Source: Smittia aterrima
Taxonomy: Eukaryota; Arthropoda; Insecta; Diptera; Chironomidae
Direction of reading: 5' to 3'
NCBI GenBank assembly: GCA_033063855.1
Contig: CP093829.1
Span: 11,046,243-11,110,242 of the forward strand
DNA: 64,000 bases
Positions 46,660 through 60,404 of the stretch are shown here, piece by piece (within the stretch, counting starts at the first letter, position 1; every line of letters begins with the position of its first letter). The translations under genes were made by a program, and so were the position numbers. The notes beneath the pieces are model-generated. The model was not told where the DNA came from and searched no databases. It was given only the letters and a program-made list of their open reading frames with translations.

Positions 46660-49600
46660 TGTGTCGTCAACAACAAGAATCCGAGGGAACATTTACATAA
46701 ATTGGAACTTGGAGAATGTCTATCAAAGCAAAACACATCGACATTGACGCCTTTCCAAAGAGCAATTAACATTTTCAACATTCCACCAACCGCGCGCTGC
46801 GTGTTGCTCTAATTTGTCTTCTAATTGCAGGCAAAACTGCAGACTCGCTTTTGATGTAAATTAATTGATTAATTCATTTAAAGTTTCGCCGTTTATGCGA
46901 CAGCCATGAAGCACCGAGCGACAGAAGAAAACTTTTCAAATATTTCTCCTTTTTTTAAACTTGCTTGCTTGAAACTTTCGTGAAACTCTTAAATTTTCCG
47001 CTATTTCCGTGCTAAAAGCCATACTTTTAAAACTCAATTAAAACGCTGAATATTTCATGCGCTTTGCAGCGAACGATGGAAGCGTGAAATGTTTAAGGTT
47101 TGAAATCAACAGTCGTAATAAATCGCTACCTCCCTCTCGACTTCTTTATTTGACTTTGCAATGTTTATTTGAATAAACAGCGGAGCTAATCATAAACAAT
47201 AAATTTGCCTGCATTTTCAGGATTCTCATTCATTAAAGGAAGAAAGAGAGAGCAATAAATCTCGTTAGTGCCTAAAAGTTTCATGAACTCTCGAGCTCAA
47301 GAGTTAACGCGAGTTATCGACTATTCTCCGATTCTCCTGCAGTTGCATTCACACTTTGTAAGCGATGATGGATTTTCTTACTGCGAACAACTTGTAATGC
47401 GAAAAGTTTATGATGGCAAATCATCAGCAAGACTGCTCTGGGAAAGAATGTGCCCTTCTCTCCATGGCGGTTTAAATTTATTTTCCTCGCTTTCACAACG
47501 AGAATTCTCATATTTTCTTAGAAGCGACCAAGTCATATTTTAGTCACTGAACTCACGCTGAGAATGCTTTGTTGAAGGCTAAGCAGAGCGGAGTTTAATA
47601 ATGAACTGTTCATACTGAACTGGATGAGAAACGGAAGCAAGTTTTTCAAATTAGTTTTTTAATAGATTTTAAGTTGCTGTGTATGGGCGCCATCTGACTC
47701 GACACGAAACTGCAGCTGGAGCAGCCAGCAAAGCAAAAAAGGGTTCGACACCGCTTGTTGTTATTAAAAGTTGAAAATTCTCGAGAATCTAAGTTCAGCT
47801 GGGATGGGACATGGAGAAACCAAGAAGCCAGAAAAAGTAGAATAAATAAATTTTCGGCAAAATTTTCGAGAAAGGAAATTTATTTGTATTTCTGCTACTT
47901 TTTCATTCGATTGTGCCAAGAGCTGAAACTCCTTTTCCCTCCGCTCGCATGACGAGAAAGATTTATTCCGAAACATTTATAACCTCAAAGAACCCAACTG
48001 AGTGATCATTCACTTGAATAGCATTTAACAACCCTCCCCAGCTCACTTCCATTCCATCTTCTTGCAGTTTCTTTATCAACTTACAAAAATATTTATTTAT
48101 GGCTCCCCAGCTCGATTTGGCAAGTCATTCGCGACACTTTCCTTTCGTTGTTTCTGGCTTCTGAGTTGAAAATCGTTGAACAAAACTTGCATTTTACGAC
48201 CTCATAGTTTTACATTTTCCATTTTAGCACTTGCCCAGAAAAGCTTTTGCACCTTTTGTGATGAAAGAAGCTGTATCAACGCATTCTATAACAATTTCCT
48301 TGTTTTGTTGTCTTGTCTTCTACTCCTGTTGTTACAGCTCAGCTCGTTCATTCAATGGATCACACACAGTCTGACAATATAAAATTTTATGACAATAAAT
48401 TTTGTTTTCTTCGGTGCGACTTACGACTCCCGTGAAACTGTTTAATTTTTAATGGCGCTTTTAGAGGCAACATTTTGGCACCGGCTCAACTTTATGACTT
48501 CACCTATTTCATTTTTTAACGATTAACGCCTGTAAGTGCGAGAAAATGGAGTGGAAAAGTTGTTGGATTCAGCGATTTCATTTGAGTTCGCCTGCAAAGA
48601 CGAAGACGAAACTTAGAAGTTGAAAAATTTAGAAAAGTTTTAAATGGTGTCGGAGACAGTAAAAAATGTTCTTTCATCATAAATCAAGGGAAAGTGTTGA
48701 GAAATTTCCGCTGTTCATGGTAGAACGTACTTAAACGAGGACAAAACGAAATTATTTCACGAGATTCCAATGAAGTCGCGTCTCTCCTTTGCAGGAAGCA
48801 GCAGAGAAAAAGAAATAATTTCCCCATTCTCTATTTTTAATGCTCGTAAAATAATATTTACGATTATTGCTGCTTTCTCAACTATCAAAACACTGTGGCT
48901 GAGTGAGGAAGAGTCTCGTGAAAATCAGACAGAAATCGTCGGGTGAAAGCCCTTTTGACTTCTCTCGCGGAAACTTTCCAAGTCGCTCGACGGAAAAAAG
49001 AAACTTCCCAAACCATCAATTGCCAACACTTTTCATCCGCAAGGCCGCTCAACATCTGAAATGGCAATATTTACGCCTTATTTCGGGCTTTGAGGTCGAC
49101 GATGGTGGAAAGGCGAGGAAAAGAGAAATGGAAACGTCGACAAAAAACTGGAATGAAACAATTTTAATAAGTTTAGTTAGGCAGAAGTGGGAAAATAGAA
49201 TTAATTAGGAGTTTCTGAACTTTTCTTTTCGTTTCCTATTTTTCTGCCGTTTCATTCGGAATTTTGCGTAATTCTTTCACTCGCATGGCCCGTCACGATA
49301 CAAACTGTAACCTTCGTCGTAGAGAATTCAATTTTCTAACGTTAAACTTCATCACTGACTGTGTCTCCAATAAATATACGATTTGCTTGAATTCTTCTCT
49401 TTTTGCTTTCTTTTGCACCCTCGCTCAAAACTTCAGATTGGTTCGATTTGCGTGAATCGATTTTATCATCGTCTTTGGGATAAAGAAGGAAGAGGAAAAG
49501 TTTGTTGGTTGGATAATGTAAATAAAAACCTGCTGAAGAAATAGAAAACTTCTGGCTTAACTCTTAAAATCCCCAAAGAAGTTTCGTGCTTTCCGAAAGG

Positions 49601-52600
49601 GAAAATTCAATTTATGAAAAAATAAATAAAGCACAAAGTTTCCCTTCTCTTTCTCAGTCTTTCTCTCTTTTCTGCTGTCGGTGGTTTGTGTAACCATAAT
49701 TCAATATTCGCAACATAAAAGCCAACAAATTTGCTGACAAACGTAAAGATTCTTTCATTTAAAAAGCGATGGCAAGCGTTTCACTGGAAGCAACGTGGGG
49801 AAGCTCATCGCCGCTTGAATGCCACGCGAAAGCCGAAATCATCAAACAGAATCTCCAGAGCTAGGTACGAGGACCAAACGCGTGATGACGATTTGTTCAG
49901 CCATTAAACTTTGCTCACTTGGAAGAATTTAATATTTCTCCTTCAATCTCCTCTCTGACTGATTCTTTCGGGCCGGCAACATTTAATGTTGCGAAATGGA
50001 AATGAATAATGCACAGTCGTTGCCTGTAATTTTCTGGTGCTTTATAGTTCTGATTACATGCTGCTTTTCACATCATCTCGTGTCTCGAGAGGGGACGACC
50101 AAGGGAGAGTAGGCAAGGGAGAAAGTAGAAGAAAATATTTTTTTTTCTCAAAAATGACCACACTTTGTTGGCTGCCCGGCTTGCTGGTGATTTCAACTTT
50201 CTTTTGTTGTTTTCCTTCTTCGATGGCTTTTGTTGGATTTTCCGTCTTTCACAATTTCTGCTCAATTACATCGACCGAGTTTATTTTTATCCATCCACGA
50301 TCAAGAAATGTGAGCATTACATGTATTACTTTTATGCCACATTTCTCGACCCGTTCTCCTCAATCAGCCGTCGAGAGGTGGCATTCAGAATTGTAAAGAC
50401 ATAAACATGGCATCAACAACAACCATCTCGCATACCCAAGCACATTTTTTCTTTCTCGTCGTCCAATTTCGTTCCATTGACTCTTTCTCATCGTTTGCAG
50501 AGATTCTCATTTTATGAAGTGCTTTGATGGCACAATTTTTGAGTTGAGTTGATCAAAATGTATTAAATGTTGCTCTGCATCGTCCCTTTCCTTTCCTTTT
50601 GCCGTTAGAAGACCAACAACATCGTCCTAGACCCATCACAACTTGATATGAATTTCATATTTATGATGTGCTCGTCCTTGATTCACTTCAAGTCTTGTAT
50701 CGAAAGAAATACTTAGGAGAATCAATGCCAAATCGAGTTAGAGATAGGAAGAGATTCTTCATTGGCAAGTCATGCAAAATTAACTCTGCTCGCTCGTGAA
50801 CAGAATCATCGCTTGTTATCGCTGCAATTGGCTTTTATTCCACCGGAGTCTGCTCAACAACAGCCGTGGGAGAAATCATGTAAACTTATTGTTCCTTTCA
50901 TCCGCAACAAGGCACAAGCTTTGGGTGAGTGAGAGAGTGAAAGGGAAACGATAATTTAGTGTCTGATGGGGAGGCACTCGGGGGCTGTGTTTGCATGTTA
51001 GAAGAAGAAGATTGAATGAGTTAGCAGAGCTCAATCTGCTCTCCTTAATGCTACATCGCGATGAAACCTTATCGAATTCAGATATTTATTTTATAATTCA
51101 TTAAACAAGCGAACACAATCGTCTTTATGTTTGTTCATTCAATTCTCACTTCGATCCATAATCAGCAATTTTTTTTCTCTCTTATCTTTCTTCGACTTAT
51201 TTTCTCATTCAATTTTCATTTCATAGTCGTCGTTGTCGTTGTTTTATCTGAACAAGGCTCAGCGGCTTTGAACATACGAAGAGCAGTGCTTTGGTTCAGA
51301 CTTGAAGTGGAATCCAAATTTGAACGAGACGAATCTTGAGGATTTGCTTTCGTAAGCAAGAGAAGCGTTTTTTGTACGAACAAATCGAAAAGATGAAGTC
51401 GATCGCTCAGGGCACATAAACCGTCCATCAGATCAGCCGGATTATTCTATAGGATTGCTTTCCATCTTTGCGTACTTGTTTTTGAGGTGTTTCCGAACCT
51501 TCTCGTGAATTTCAAAAATAAATTTTTGTCTAGACTCACAAAATGTAAAATGAAAGCTCGTTTCTCAATTTCTTCTCATGGGAAAGCGGAAGAAAGCCGA
51601 GAGAGGAAATCATGAGAAGACTGACGGATGCTTCTTTCGCTTTCCGAGTGCTGCTTTCATTAATTCAATCAAGTCATAATTCATAACAATTGTGATTTCC
51701 ATCAGGATTTCACGATTTGGGGATCGTTATCGCATTCAGCCAATTTATGCTCGAGAGAATAAAAATCTTTAGGATTATATTTCACTGATGGGCGCTTAAC
51801 AGGCTCTCTCTTTAAATCCTCTACAGAATCTCGTTCAATTAAGCAAAGAGGGATTTAATGACTCTTTTTGAAGTATACACGTAAACGTCGACTAAGTTCG
51901 ATTGAAATTTCAGAAAGGAAAAGTTTTCTGCATAAAGTTTGAATAGTTCGTGATCAATAGCGGCAATCAGCGCGGATCGTACATTCTCCACGAGTTGGTA
52001 AAAGTTTCTTCTTTAATAAGCTCGCTTGACACACATTTCCTTTGGCACGAGATAAATATCTGAATCATCTGAAGCAGAAATATGAAATTTTCATCTGTCA
52101 TAACGAGAAGGCGAAATCACAAATTTCTTCAATCCCACTGACGACATCGTCGTGAAGAAGTGTATAGCTCGCGTTCATTAATAACAAATGGTTTTCCGTT
52201 TTACATTATTCCACGTTTCTTCCTCCGCTTTGCATTTAGCGGGAATGAAGAAGATTTTAATGTTCAGATTTTAAATTGGCATTTATGTGTGTCATTCATG
52301 TATCCATTTTCCGCTCGTATCCATCATTCCACATCATCATGTCAATAAACCGAGAACATAAAGCGTGGAGGAAAATTAAAATTTGAGCAGGAAGACGGAA
52401 GAAGAATGGAATCGGAAAAATGTTTATTTTTACTTGTTCCTGCTGTTTTCTTGATGATAGCGAAGCATTAATGCCCAAAAAGCGTTTTCCCCAACAAAAT
52501 ATTGATTTTCCTCTCAGCTTTCTCTCGTCAAAAGCCGAAAGCATCGAGTGTTGGTGAGCTTTCAGTTCTCTGTATGAGTTCGGGTTTCGATTCGAGTGTG

Positions 52601-53721
52601 CGGCTGTAAAAAATGCTCGAAACTCTAAATGTTACTCATGCTGTGAGAGAGAGCACTTTAGTGTTTCAAGTGCCCTCCGTCGAAGCATGTGGAGGCAGAA
52701 TTCATCAAGTTTCGACATCTATTAGATTCTTTTTTCGTCGCTTACACTCTCTTCCGGTCGTAACTCATTCCTCGAATTGTGCTGTGTACTCTCGCCTTGG
52801 CGAATATTGTTTTAGCAAACAAAATATTTCCACTTCGCGACCTCAGATCCGCTAAATCTGTTTTCCCCGTCAATATTTCTCTTGATGAGGATTCAATTAA
52901 TTTAGGATTATGTTTACTTTATGCTTTTGACCAATTTCGGAATCATGAAGAAAAGTTGTCTCGATTGATCCTGGAAACTATCATAATAATACGATTATCT
53001 CGATATTGAAACAAGTTAATCGAATTTTCGTATCTAATTAATTGGTTTAAGTGTCCGACGCTCACGATTTCCGAGTTCAGTTTCAGCAAATATTTATTTT
53101 TATTTAAATTTAATTCATTGGGACGACATAACCTTTTAATTGATCATTAAAACGTTAATTTCAGATATAAATATTTTACGATCCAATAAACAACTATAAT
53201 GAAGCACGTTGAGTCGGAACTTCAGGCTCTCAAGAGAATAACAAGCAACAGAGACGTTGCGATAATTAAATTTTTTCATTTTCTTTTTTCTTCTTCTCGA
53301 AAGTCGATTTGAGCTTTTTTGATCTCGCTATTTGATCAACAAAAATAAGTCTTTTCGTTCAATATTTCTTTTTCTCGATTTCCTTAATTTCTTTTCAAAG
53401 GGAAGATGAGATTCAAGGAGCAAAGAAATGTTCGATTTGAATGAAAGAGAAAAATTATGATTTTCATTTCATTGGCAAAGCGTGAGACGTCGTAAAGCTC
53501 TTTCATGCTCCAGAGAGAAAGAAGAGTTTGTGCACATATTAATTTCACGTCAATTGCGACAGAATTTTCCGGAATTTTTCCTTTAGAAATATCAATTTCT
53601 CGGCTGACTCTAAGGGAGATAAACATCTGCGCTATTATATTTATTAAACATTCGGTAAAATTCATTTTCCAACATACAAAGGTGAAGTTCGCAAAGTTGG
53701 TAACCCCATGAAATCTTTAGG

Positions 53722-53838
53722 GACTGTTCACTTATCTTGTAGCCATCTCTGAGTTTGGGGAAAGGTCATTCAGTTATCAATAGACTACAAGTAACGTTGA
53801 GGTCTTCAGGGACTGCTTACTTATCTTGTGGAGACTCC
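53722..53838 (+). repeat. Imperfect direct repeat, possible mobile-element remnant
   Basis: The segment AGGGACTGTTCACTTATCTT, followed by GTAG and then CTCTGAG, starts near 53719. A second copy, AGGGACTGCTTACTTATCTT, followed by GTGGAGACTCCGAG, starts near 53807. The two are about 88 bp apart in the same orientation. A shorter relative (GGGACTGCTCAC) lies in the CHIP intron. This fits decayed copies of one element, but no terminal repeats or target duplications were found. Confidence 0.5.
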
Positions 53839-53882
53839 GAGATAATCGAACGAGTCCTGCTCTTCATTGAATGTTTCACAAT

Positions 53883-53914
53883 TTGTGAACTGAGCTTTAA
53901 GCTCTTTTTCACAA
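53883..53914. repeat. Composite 13-bp palindrome
   Basis: The arms are TTGTGAA (53883-53889) with TTCACAA (53908-53914), and inside them GAGCTT (53892-53897) with AAGCTC (53899-53904) around a single T. Only small internal loops break the stem. It lies just right of the direct-repeat pair. Confidence 0.65.
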
Positions 53915-56900
53915 TAAAGGGAAAATGCTTTTCAGCCGAAGCTCTTATTCATTCGAAATTCGAAGGTCGTCGACACAAAATCGAGATTGTAGCACCCCGT
54001 GCAGATTATCTTCCTTGTTTACTCCAAGTATTGAAGGCAAATACAAGCCGTAATTGGAAAATATGCGATGACGTGAAATTAAAAGAAGCTGAAGAAGGAG
54101 AAAAAAAATCTGATGAAATATCGTTTTCGGCTTATTTCTCGCCTGAATTTTAATTTGATTTATCGGTGAAGCTTCAACTCGGCCTCCATTTCATCAGTTT
54201 CACTCTCCTCTACATTTGCCAAGTTCCTTGTTGACGGTCGCATGATGTAATCTCATTTTCGTCGTATTGTCTCCTGTGTTGTGAAAAATATGTACATCGA
54301 CATAATCTGATTTTCACAATGTGACAGAATGAAGCCATCGCGTATAGCATTAAGGAGTATCGGTGGAATGACAATAAGGTTTTGATTTTTATTTTTAGCT
54401 CTTTTCTCTGCTTCGAACTCTTTTACGGTTATTCGTCTGTATAATCGTCCAATTGTTCCCGACTGCTTCGACTTTAATTCCAATTTAATTTCACAGCAAA
54501 ATGTTACCAATGTTACTTGCTCTCTCAGTCTGTGTCGGAACGCTAGTCAAAGCTCTGTATTGTTATCATTGTTAGTGGGATTGCTCGCAGGCCATAGCAA
54601 TAACATAGAAAACAGCTTACGGAAAAGGAAAACGAGGGAAACGACAATTCTTGCTTTGTTTTACTTTTTTCTGTGGAATTAAAAGTTCATCTATACATTT
54701 TCAAGAACGTAACGAGATTTAATCGTTGAGCCGAATCGAATTTTTCACGAGAAAACCGATAATGAGATTATGATGAGCAAGGGAGAATTTTTGGTTTGGC
54801 TGCTCTCGCCATAAATTTATTTATTTCTATCCGCATTGACACCGAATGAGGCGACGAGAGATGAAAGTTGAAAAAACTTTTGAAAAGCAACAAAAAAGAA
54901 AGAAACGAGAGCTTACAAAAAGCTTTAGCGTTGTCAGTAATATCGATCTCTTAGATTAGAAGGGAAGAGAATATAATTAAAGATCCAATTCTTTTCAGAA
55001 AGCAGAAGACTTTTTGAGTTAGGTCAATGTTGTCGTTCCTATCGAGTGGCTCTTTTCAAATCTCTAAAGTATAATCAAAGAGCTATTAAAGCGCTTGTTG
55101 AAGTAAAAGTTCCGTTCAATGTCCATTCCCCGGAAGGTTCTTTGCGTTAGAAGCATTTGTTGATTTCAAAAACTCGATATTGTTGTTAAAGGTCTTTTCG
55201 AAAATAGTTTCGCACTCGTAATCTATTGAGATTGAGAACACTTTACGTATTTCCCTAACGAAACAACACCAACCAATGATTAAATCTCTCACTCGATTCG
55301 ATTGTTTCGAGAGCGTGTGAACTCAATCAAACAAACTTTCCCTAAAAAGGGTTTCCAGCCAGAAACAACTTTTCATTCGTTTATTTGTGAAGTCGAAGCA
55401 TTATCTGCAAATGAGCCCAAAAAGGTGTAGAGAATCCAAAGTTAAATCGAGACAGAGGAATTCACCTATTTTAAATCCCCAAATGAAAGCTTTTCTTCAT
55501 GTTTTTCTGATAAATAAACATCTCACTTTATCTGTGTCAGAGATATGAGGAGAACAATAAAACCCTATCATTAATCTTAAAGCAATTTGAAACAAATTTT
55601 CAGTTCATCCCATTTTTCCGACTTCATGGGGAAGAGAGAACATTTTTCATTCGTCTGTTGTTAAGGTCATTTAGTCGACGAAGCAAAATGAAAATCTATA
55701 CGATCGAGTTTAAAACTGTGAAGGATTAAAGTCTCTCCTTCCTATTGTCTTCTGGAGGGATCGATTCGAAGAACCGCGTCGAGGAGAAAAACAAGAGAAA
55801 AGCTTTTCATTAAAATGCCGCAACTGTACGCGTTCATTAATAATGGCACTAAAAAGGAAAAAGGAGGAAAAATGAGCGGGAAAAAGTTTTTCTTGCTTGC
55901 GTCGGATCGAAATCGGAAACTTTAATATCTTTACAATCTAATTTCATTGTTTCATCTGGATTTAATCGCACTCAATGGTGGGGAATAATCAGATCACGTT
56001 CGTTGGCGAAGTCTTCGAGCCTAGAATTGCTGAAAGTGTCAGAGATATTGGGTCGTTTATATTATTCGATTCGATAGAAAGCAGTTGCAGAAAGAGAAAA
56101 CATATTATCAAAGTTGGATCGTTGAAATTGAAACGGGGCAATAATGAATGTCTTGAGCTTAAGAAAGGCTCTCTCGTTCGCCATTGTAATTGCCTGATAT
56201 TGAATCTAATCGATTATTATAAAACGTGGCGAACAGACAAAGCAATTTCATCTCTTTCATGAGCCCAAAACCAAAAGAACAAATATTCACATAACTTCTC
56301 CAGCTACCCCATGCTCCAATTCATTCGCTCGAACATAAAACATTCCCAAACCGACGTATGCCAAAAATCCTGAATCTCTCATGGCTCTAAACATTTTATC
56401 ATTAAAATATTTCTGTTTTATTTACTCCATTCAGCGCTGCCGAATTAAAATATAGCTGCAAGGAAAAGGGAGAAAGAAAAATCATTTTATTGCTAATTTT
56501 TTCAGTAAAAAAAGGTTTCATATATCTCACCGCAGGTCTCGTTTTTATTTGGCTTCATGTTCATCCTTATCACTGCCATTGAAAGAAAAATATATCTTTG
56601 AGTCGAGGCGGAAAAATACGCAGGGAACCACACACACATGCCATGTTTATTTGAACCACACTTTATTGCTCTCACTCTCACAGAATTTTCATCATTAGAC
56701 GTAGGAGCTTTTGTTATTGCAACGCGTTTTGTGATCTTTTCATTAACTGAACTTTATGCAAACGTTACGACCGATTAAAAGAAGGAAACGAGAAGAGATT
56801 TGTGTGTTTCGCGAGTGAAAGTATTTTTGGAAACTCAAGAACTTCACATTCATCAATCAACATGCTAAAGCTGAAAAATACATTTCACTTTTTCTTGAAG

Positions 56901-57200
56901 ACTTTGCTTTCATACAAAAGTTTCCCTCACTTCGCTTCCATGTTTAATGTTTAAAAAAAGAAACTTTTGTACGAACTTGTTTAAGTATTTTTCTCTCAAA
57001 TAAATAAATTGGTTTTTTTTCTCTGTGAAGGCAAATAAAATGAAAAATAGCATCGGAAAGAAAAATGATATGATGAAAATATATCATGTGCAAGCAGAAA
57101 CTTCGCAGATTTCTTTCTTCCTCTTCCATCATCGAAGTGGAATTTCTCCTCTTTCCCTCATAATAATAAAAAGAATTAGACGGCAATGATTGAAACGAGT

Positions 57201-58350
57201 TTTCACTCTCTTTCTCACCCACTCTCGTTTGCTTCACATTCGCAACTAGATTGTTTAATACCGCGGCGGCCTAAGCCAAGCTTGGAAAAAGGGAAAATAA
57301 TGGAAGCCATTTCATAAATCATTTTTAAAATCTTATCTTTTAGGGCACAAATATGAGAGAGATACTTCAATGTGTGTAGGTCTGAAAATATGTGTAAGAT
57401 AAATTGTTAAAGATAGCGCCAGAGATTCTCGCATGAATTTATTAACATTATATATAATGTCAAATATTTTAATGAAATTGCCTATCAAAAATTTTCATCT
57501 TATCTTTCTACCATTTCCCATTATTAGGTTTGGCATTCTACATTTGAATTATTCGCCTTCTGCCACCGTCGTCGTCGTAGTGCTAGCAACACTGATGCAA
57601 TGGCTGCTTCACGATAATAACTCAAGGGAGCCTTGGTGCGAAAGAGGCTCATGGAAGCGAGAAGTTTATGTTCAAGGAGCTACAACTAACGATATAATAA
57701 CCTCGAGCGGGGTTTCAAAATGACGACATTCAAAATAAATGATTTGTAAAGCAAAAGGAACGAACGACTTAATTAACATAAATATTAAATTTAAACTTTT
57801 CTACTTCTCACTCGCATTCACAGCTCTCTCTATGAGTTTCTGCTTCATAGCGCAAGGTAAAAGCTGCAAAAGAAGACACCTAATGATTTTGTACACTAAC
57901 ACTTTACTTTAAACTTGAAGCAGAGATGAAAGACAAGAATAATCTAGATCTGTTTTTCCATAATACTAAATTAGTTGAGAAGGAAAGTTTTGGCGGTATC
58001 TCAACTCACGTGTCATATTGTGTACATTACACATGTTCGTTTTCCAACATTGGCAATTCTAAATGCATTAGATTATAAGGACTTAACATCTGTATGTTTA
58101 AAACGTAATTTAGTCTCTTGGATGTTGAGGAGAAAACCAAATGTCTGAGCATTCATGCTAGCATTGAAACACATTATGTGACATTAATAAAGACAGACTA
58201 TCTGTGTGTAGTTGTTGTATTTGCATAACCAACTCCTTGTCTCCACTAAAGAGTTGCATTCATAAAAGCAACGTGTTGCAAACAAATAATAAATACCACG
58301 AGAACAGAACAGAAACCTCTAAATATGTTAACTTCAAGGGGTGAAAATAA
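57201..58350. other. Compositionally distinct island in the desert
   Basis: This 1.1-kb stretch has fewer GA-rich runs than its surroundings and more TGTG/CATT words, including AATAAAG and AATAAATA signals near 58190 and 58288. It reads like a 3' UTR or an old repeat. I found no coding frame; the 96-codon frame at 57433-57723 is unrecognised. Confidence 0.35.
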
Positions 58351-60361
58351 TCGTGTCAACAACTCTCAACGAGCAATCCGAAAATATATTTCAAAACATT
58401 TACAATGCTCGAGCAGAGAAAATTAATGACGTTGCTATCTGAGATGGAATGAAAAATGTTCCTGAAAACATCAGGTGCTTCGTGCACGAACAGACAAAAA
58501 AAGATCGAGAAAGGGACGAGCGAGAGTGAAACTAGCAGCAACAAAAAAAAACTGTAAAAATATTCACATTTGCGGATGGTTCGGTGCATTTTGTTAGAAA
58601 TATAATGTATGGCTTCAGCAACGATGCTGATGAAAGAAGAAAACAGCTTTAAATGTAAAAATAGAAAAATTACTTTTCATGTTCAGCTGACAGAACATAT
58701 TTATTGCATTTTCTTCGCCGCAATTTTTCCCTTTTCGATGAAATATGATGTTTAAATGTTTGCTCTATTTCTATGCTGCTCTCTTCCTCCTCCCTCACTT
58801 CAACCCCTTATCAAAGCTTTTCATTTTATTTTCTCGCTCTCATAATCTTTTAACAAAGGAAAGACTCCGAATGAAATACAACGAGCGTCGCAGAATGTGT
58901 AAGGGAGAAGAGACTTTAAAAGAATTTTCGTCTTACATGAAATAGAAGGAAAATGTTTTTGGTCGAGTGCACATTTACAGCAAATTTAGTTTTCTTAGCT
59001 TTTAATCCTTTGGAAATAATGAAAAAGGGAATCCTTCTTTTCTTTTCTCCTCTCCCATCGCTCTCAACGATGTAGAAGAAGACAACGACGAACAGAACTT
59101 AAGCTTCAGAATCTTCCTGTACTTAATTTAAAATGTATTTTTAAACTAATCCTTCATTTCTTCCTTGGAGTTTTATGGGTGTTTGTTGTTGTTAACTCAG
59201 GGATCGAGTCAATCTAGTCAACTCTGTAGCTTACAATCTCAATTTAGATGACAACGTCGAGCCCTGATTGTTTTCACGTCAAGTGAAAAAATCAATATTA
59301 TTGTTTAACAAAGTTAATTCCAAAGTTCTTGTCAAGCCAATTTCGAGCGGTGACGTTGTAGCTCGTCATGATGTAGCCCTGGCAACAAACTCCGTATTTT
59401 GAAAAATGGCTTTTTAATTGCCAACATCAAATTAGCCCAAATTTAATTTAAAATTTTCAGAAACAGAAATTAAATTTGTTTCTTTTTTTTTGTTAAGCAA
59501 GCAAAAGCATATTTTCGGTTAGGTGAAGGAAAGTTTGTAGAAGTTTAATCGAACATTACAAAGTTGAATGTTTCAAATGAGTTTTTAATGCAACATGCCT
59601 CGTGGACGTGAATGAAATTCTGATGTAGTTGTTAAAGGTACGCTTTGATACATCACACAGCTTTCAATTACTCAAATTGTTTCTAATTTCCAAATTACGT
59701 TAGAAGTCTCCAATTAGTGTGAAGGAAGATTGAAAACTAAACTCCTATAAATACCTTTAAATTGTTCTGCTAATTATGAAGCATCTGAAAGGACGATTAA
59801 TGCTTCGGTTAATTATTCGATAATAGACGAGAATCAAACAATAATATTTTATTCGAGAATCGTGATTGTGCACTCAGTGTCGTTAAACCCAGTCATTATG
59901 AATTTAATGAACCCGGGAGCTGCTGAACGAGACGCCGAGGGAATAGGAAGCGAGATGAAATTTTAGAGACTCAAAAAACAATAATGGCAGAGTCGTTTTA
60001 CGACTCTTTCCCTCGCTCTCTCTCTCCCGCGCGCTGCTTCACGACGTAATGAGCTTTGAAACATGGAAATTTGGTCATTTTATGTTTTGTAGTCATTTCT
60101 TCTTTTTTTTTGGACGATGATAACGCTGTTGCTGACGCAATTTATATTCCTTTTGATAATAATCCTCATGCGTTTAAAAATAAACTGTCTCACAAAAAGA
60201 AGAAAGAAAGAAAGTTGTGTAGGAGAATATTTTTATCGCCTTCTTCATTCGTTTTCATCCTTAAAAGACATTCAAAAATAAACAGCCGAACCTTTCAAAG
60301 AATCGCACTCAGAAAGAAAGAGAATAAAAGAACGAAAGCTGCAAGCCCAAGCAGAGCAAGT

Positions 60362-60404
60362 GGATTACAAAGAAACGTTCGCTGTAACGTTTCTTTATGT
60401 ATCC
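60362..60404. repeat. Short hairpin with 11-bp perfect core
   Basis: AAAGAAACGTT (60369-60379) and AACGTTTCTTT (60386-60396) pair perfectly around the loop CGCTGT. The stem extends outward through TAC/GTA and GGA/TCC with small bulges, giving 17 pairs. At 43 nt it is shorter than a usual pre-miRNA. Confidence 0.65.

Larger units (their letters stand above)
46301..53700. other. Gene desert, middle part
   Basis: No recognisable gene. It holds the palindromic initiator at 46329-46342 with a 5'-UTR-like sequence after it, a TCG repeat at 46645-46659, and a partial CTCF-like site at 47685-47697. Open frames up to 119 codons (50037-50396) show no family resemblance or supporting splice sites. Confidence 0.55.
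53701..57200. other. Gene desert, with repeat cluster at its left end
   Basis: No recognised gene. The left end has a direct-repeat pair (53722-53838) and a composite palindrome (53883-53914). A 132-codon open frame (53755-54153, + strand) overlaps both, starts with TTG rather than ATG, and resembles nothing I know. A 95-codon ATG frame lies at 55975-56262, also unrecognised. Confidence 0.5.

Noticed and set aside
49657..49680. miR-14-like sequence (TCAGTCTTTCTCTC)
   Set aside because: The flanking sequence does not fold into a precursor and the match is low-complexity pyrimidine.
53755..54153. 132-codon open frame over the repeat cluster
   Set aside because: It starts with TTG and has no recognisable domain. 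It may be chance, so it is mentioned only with the repeats.
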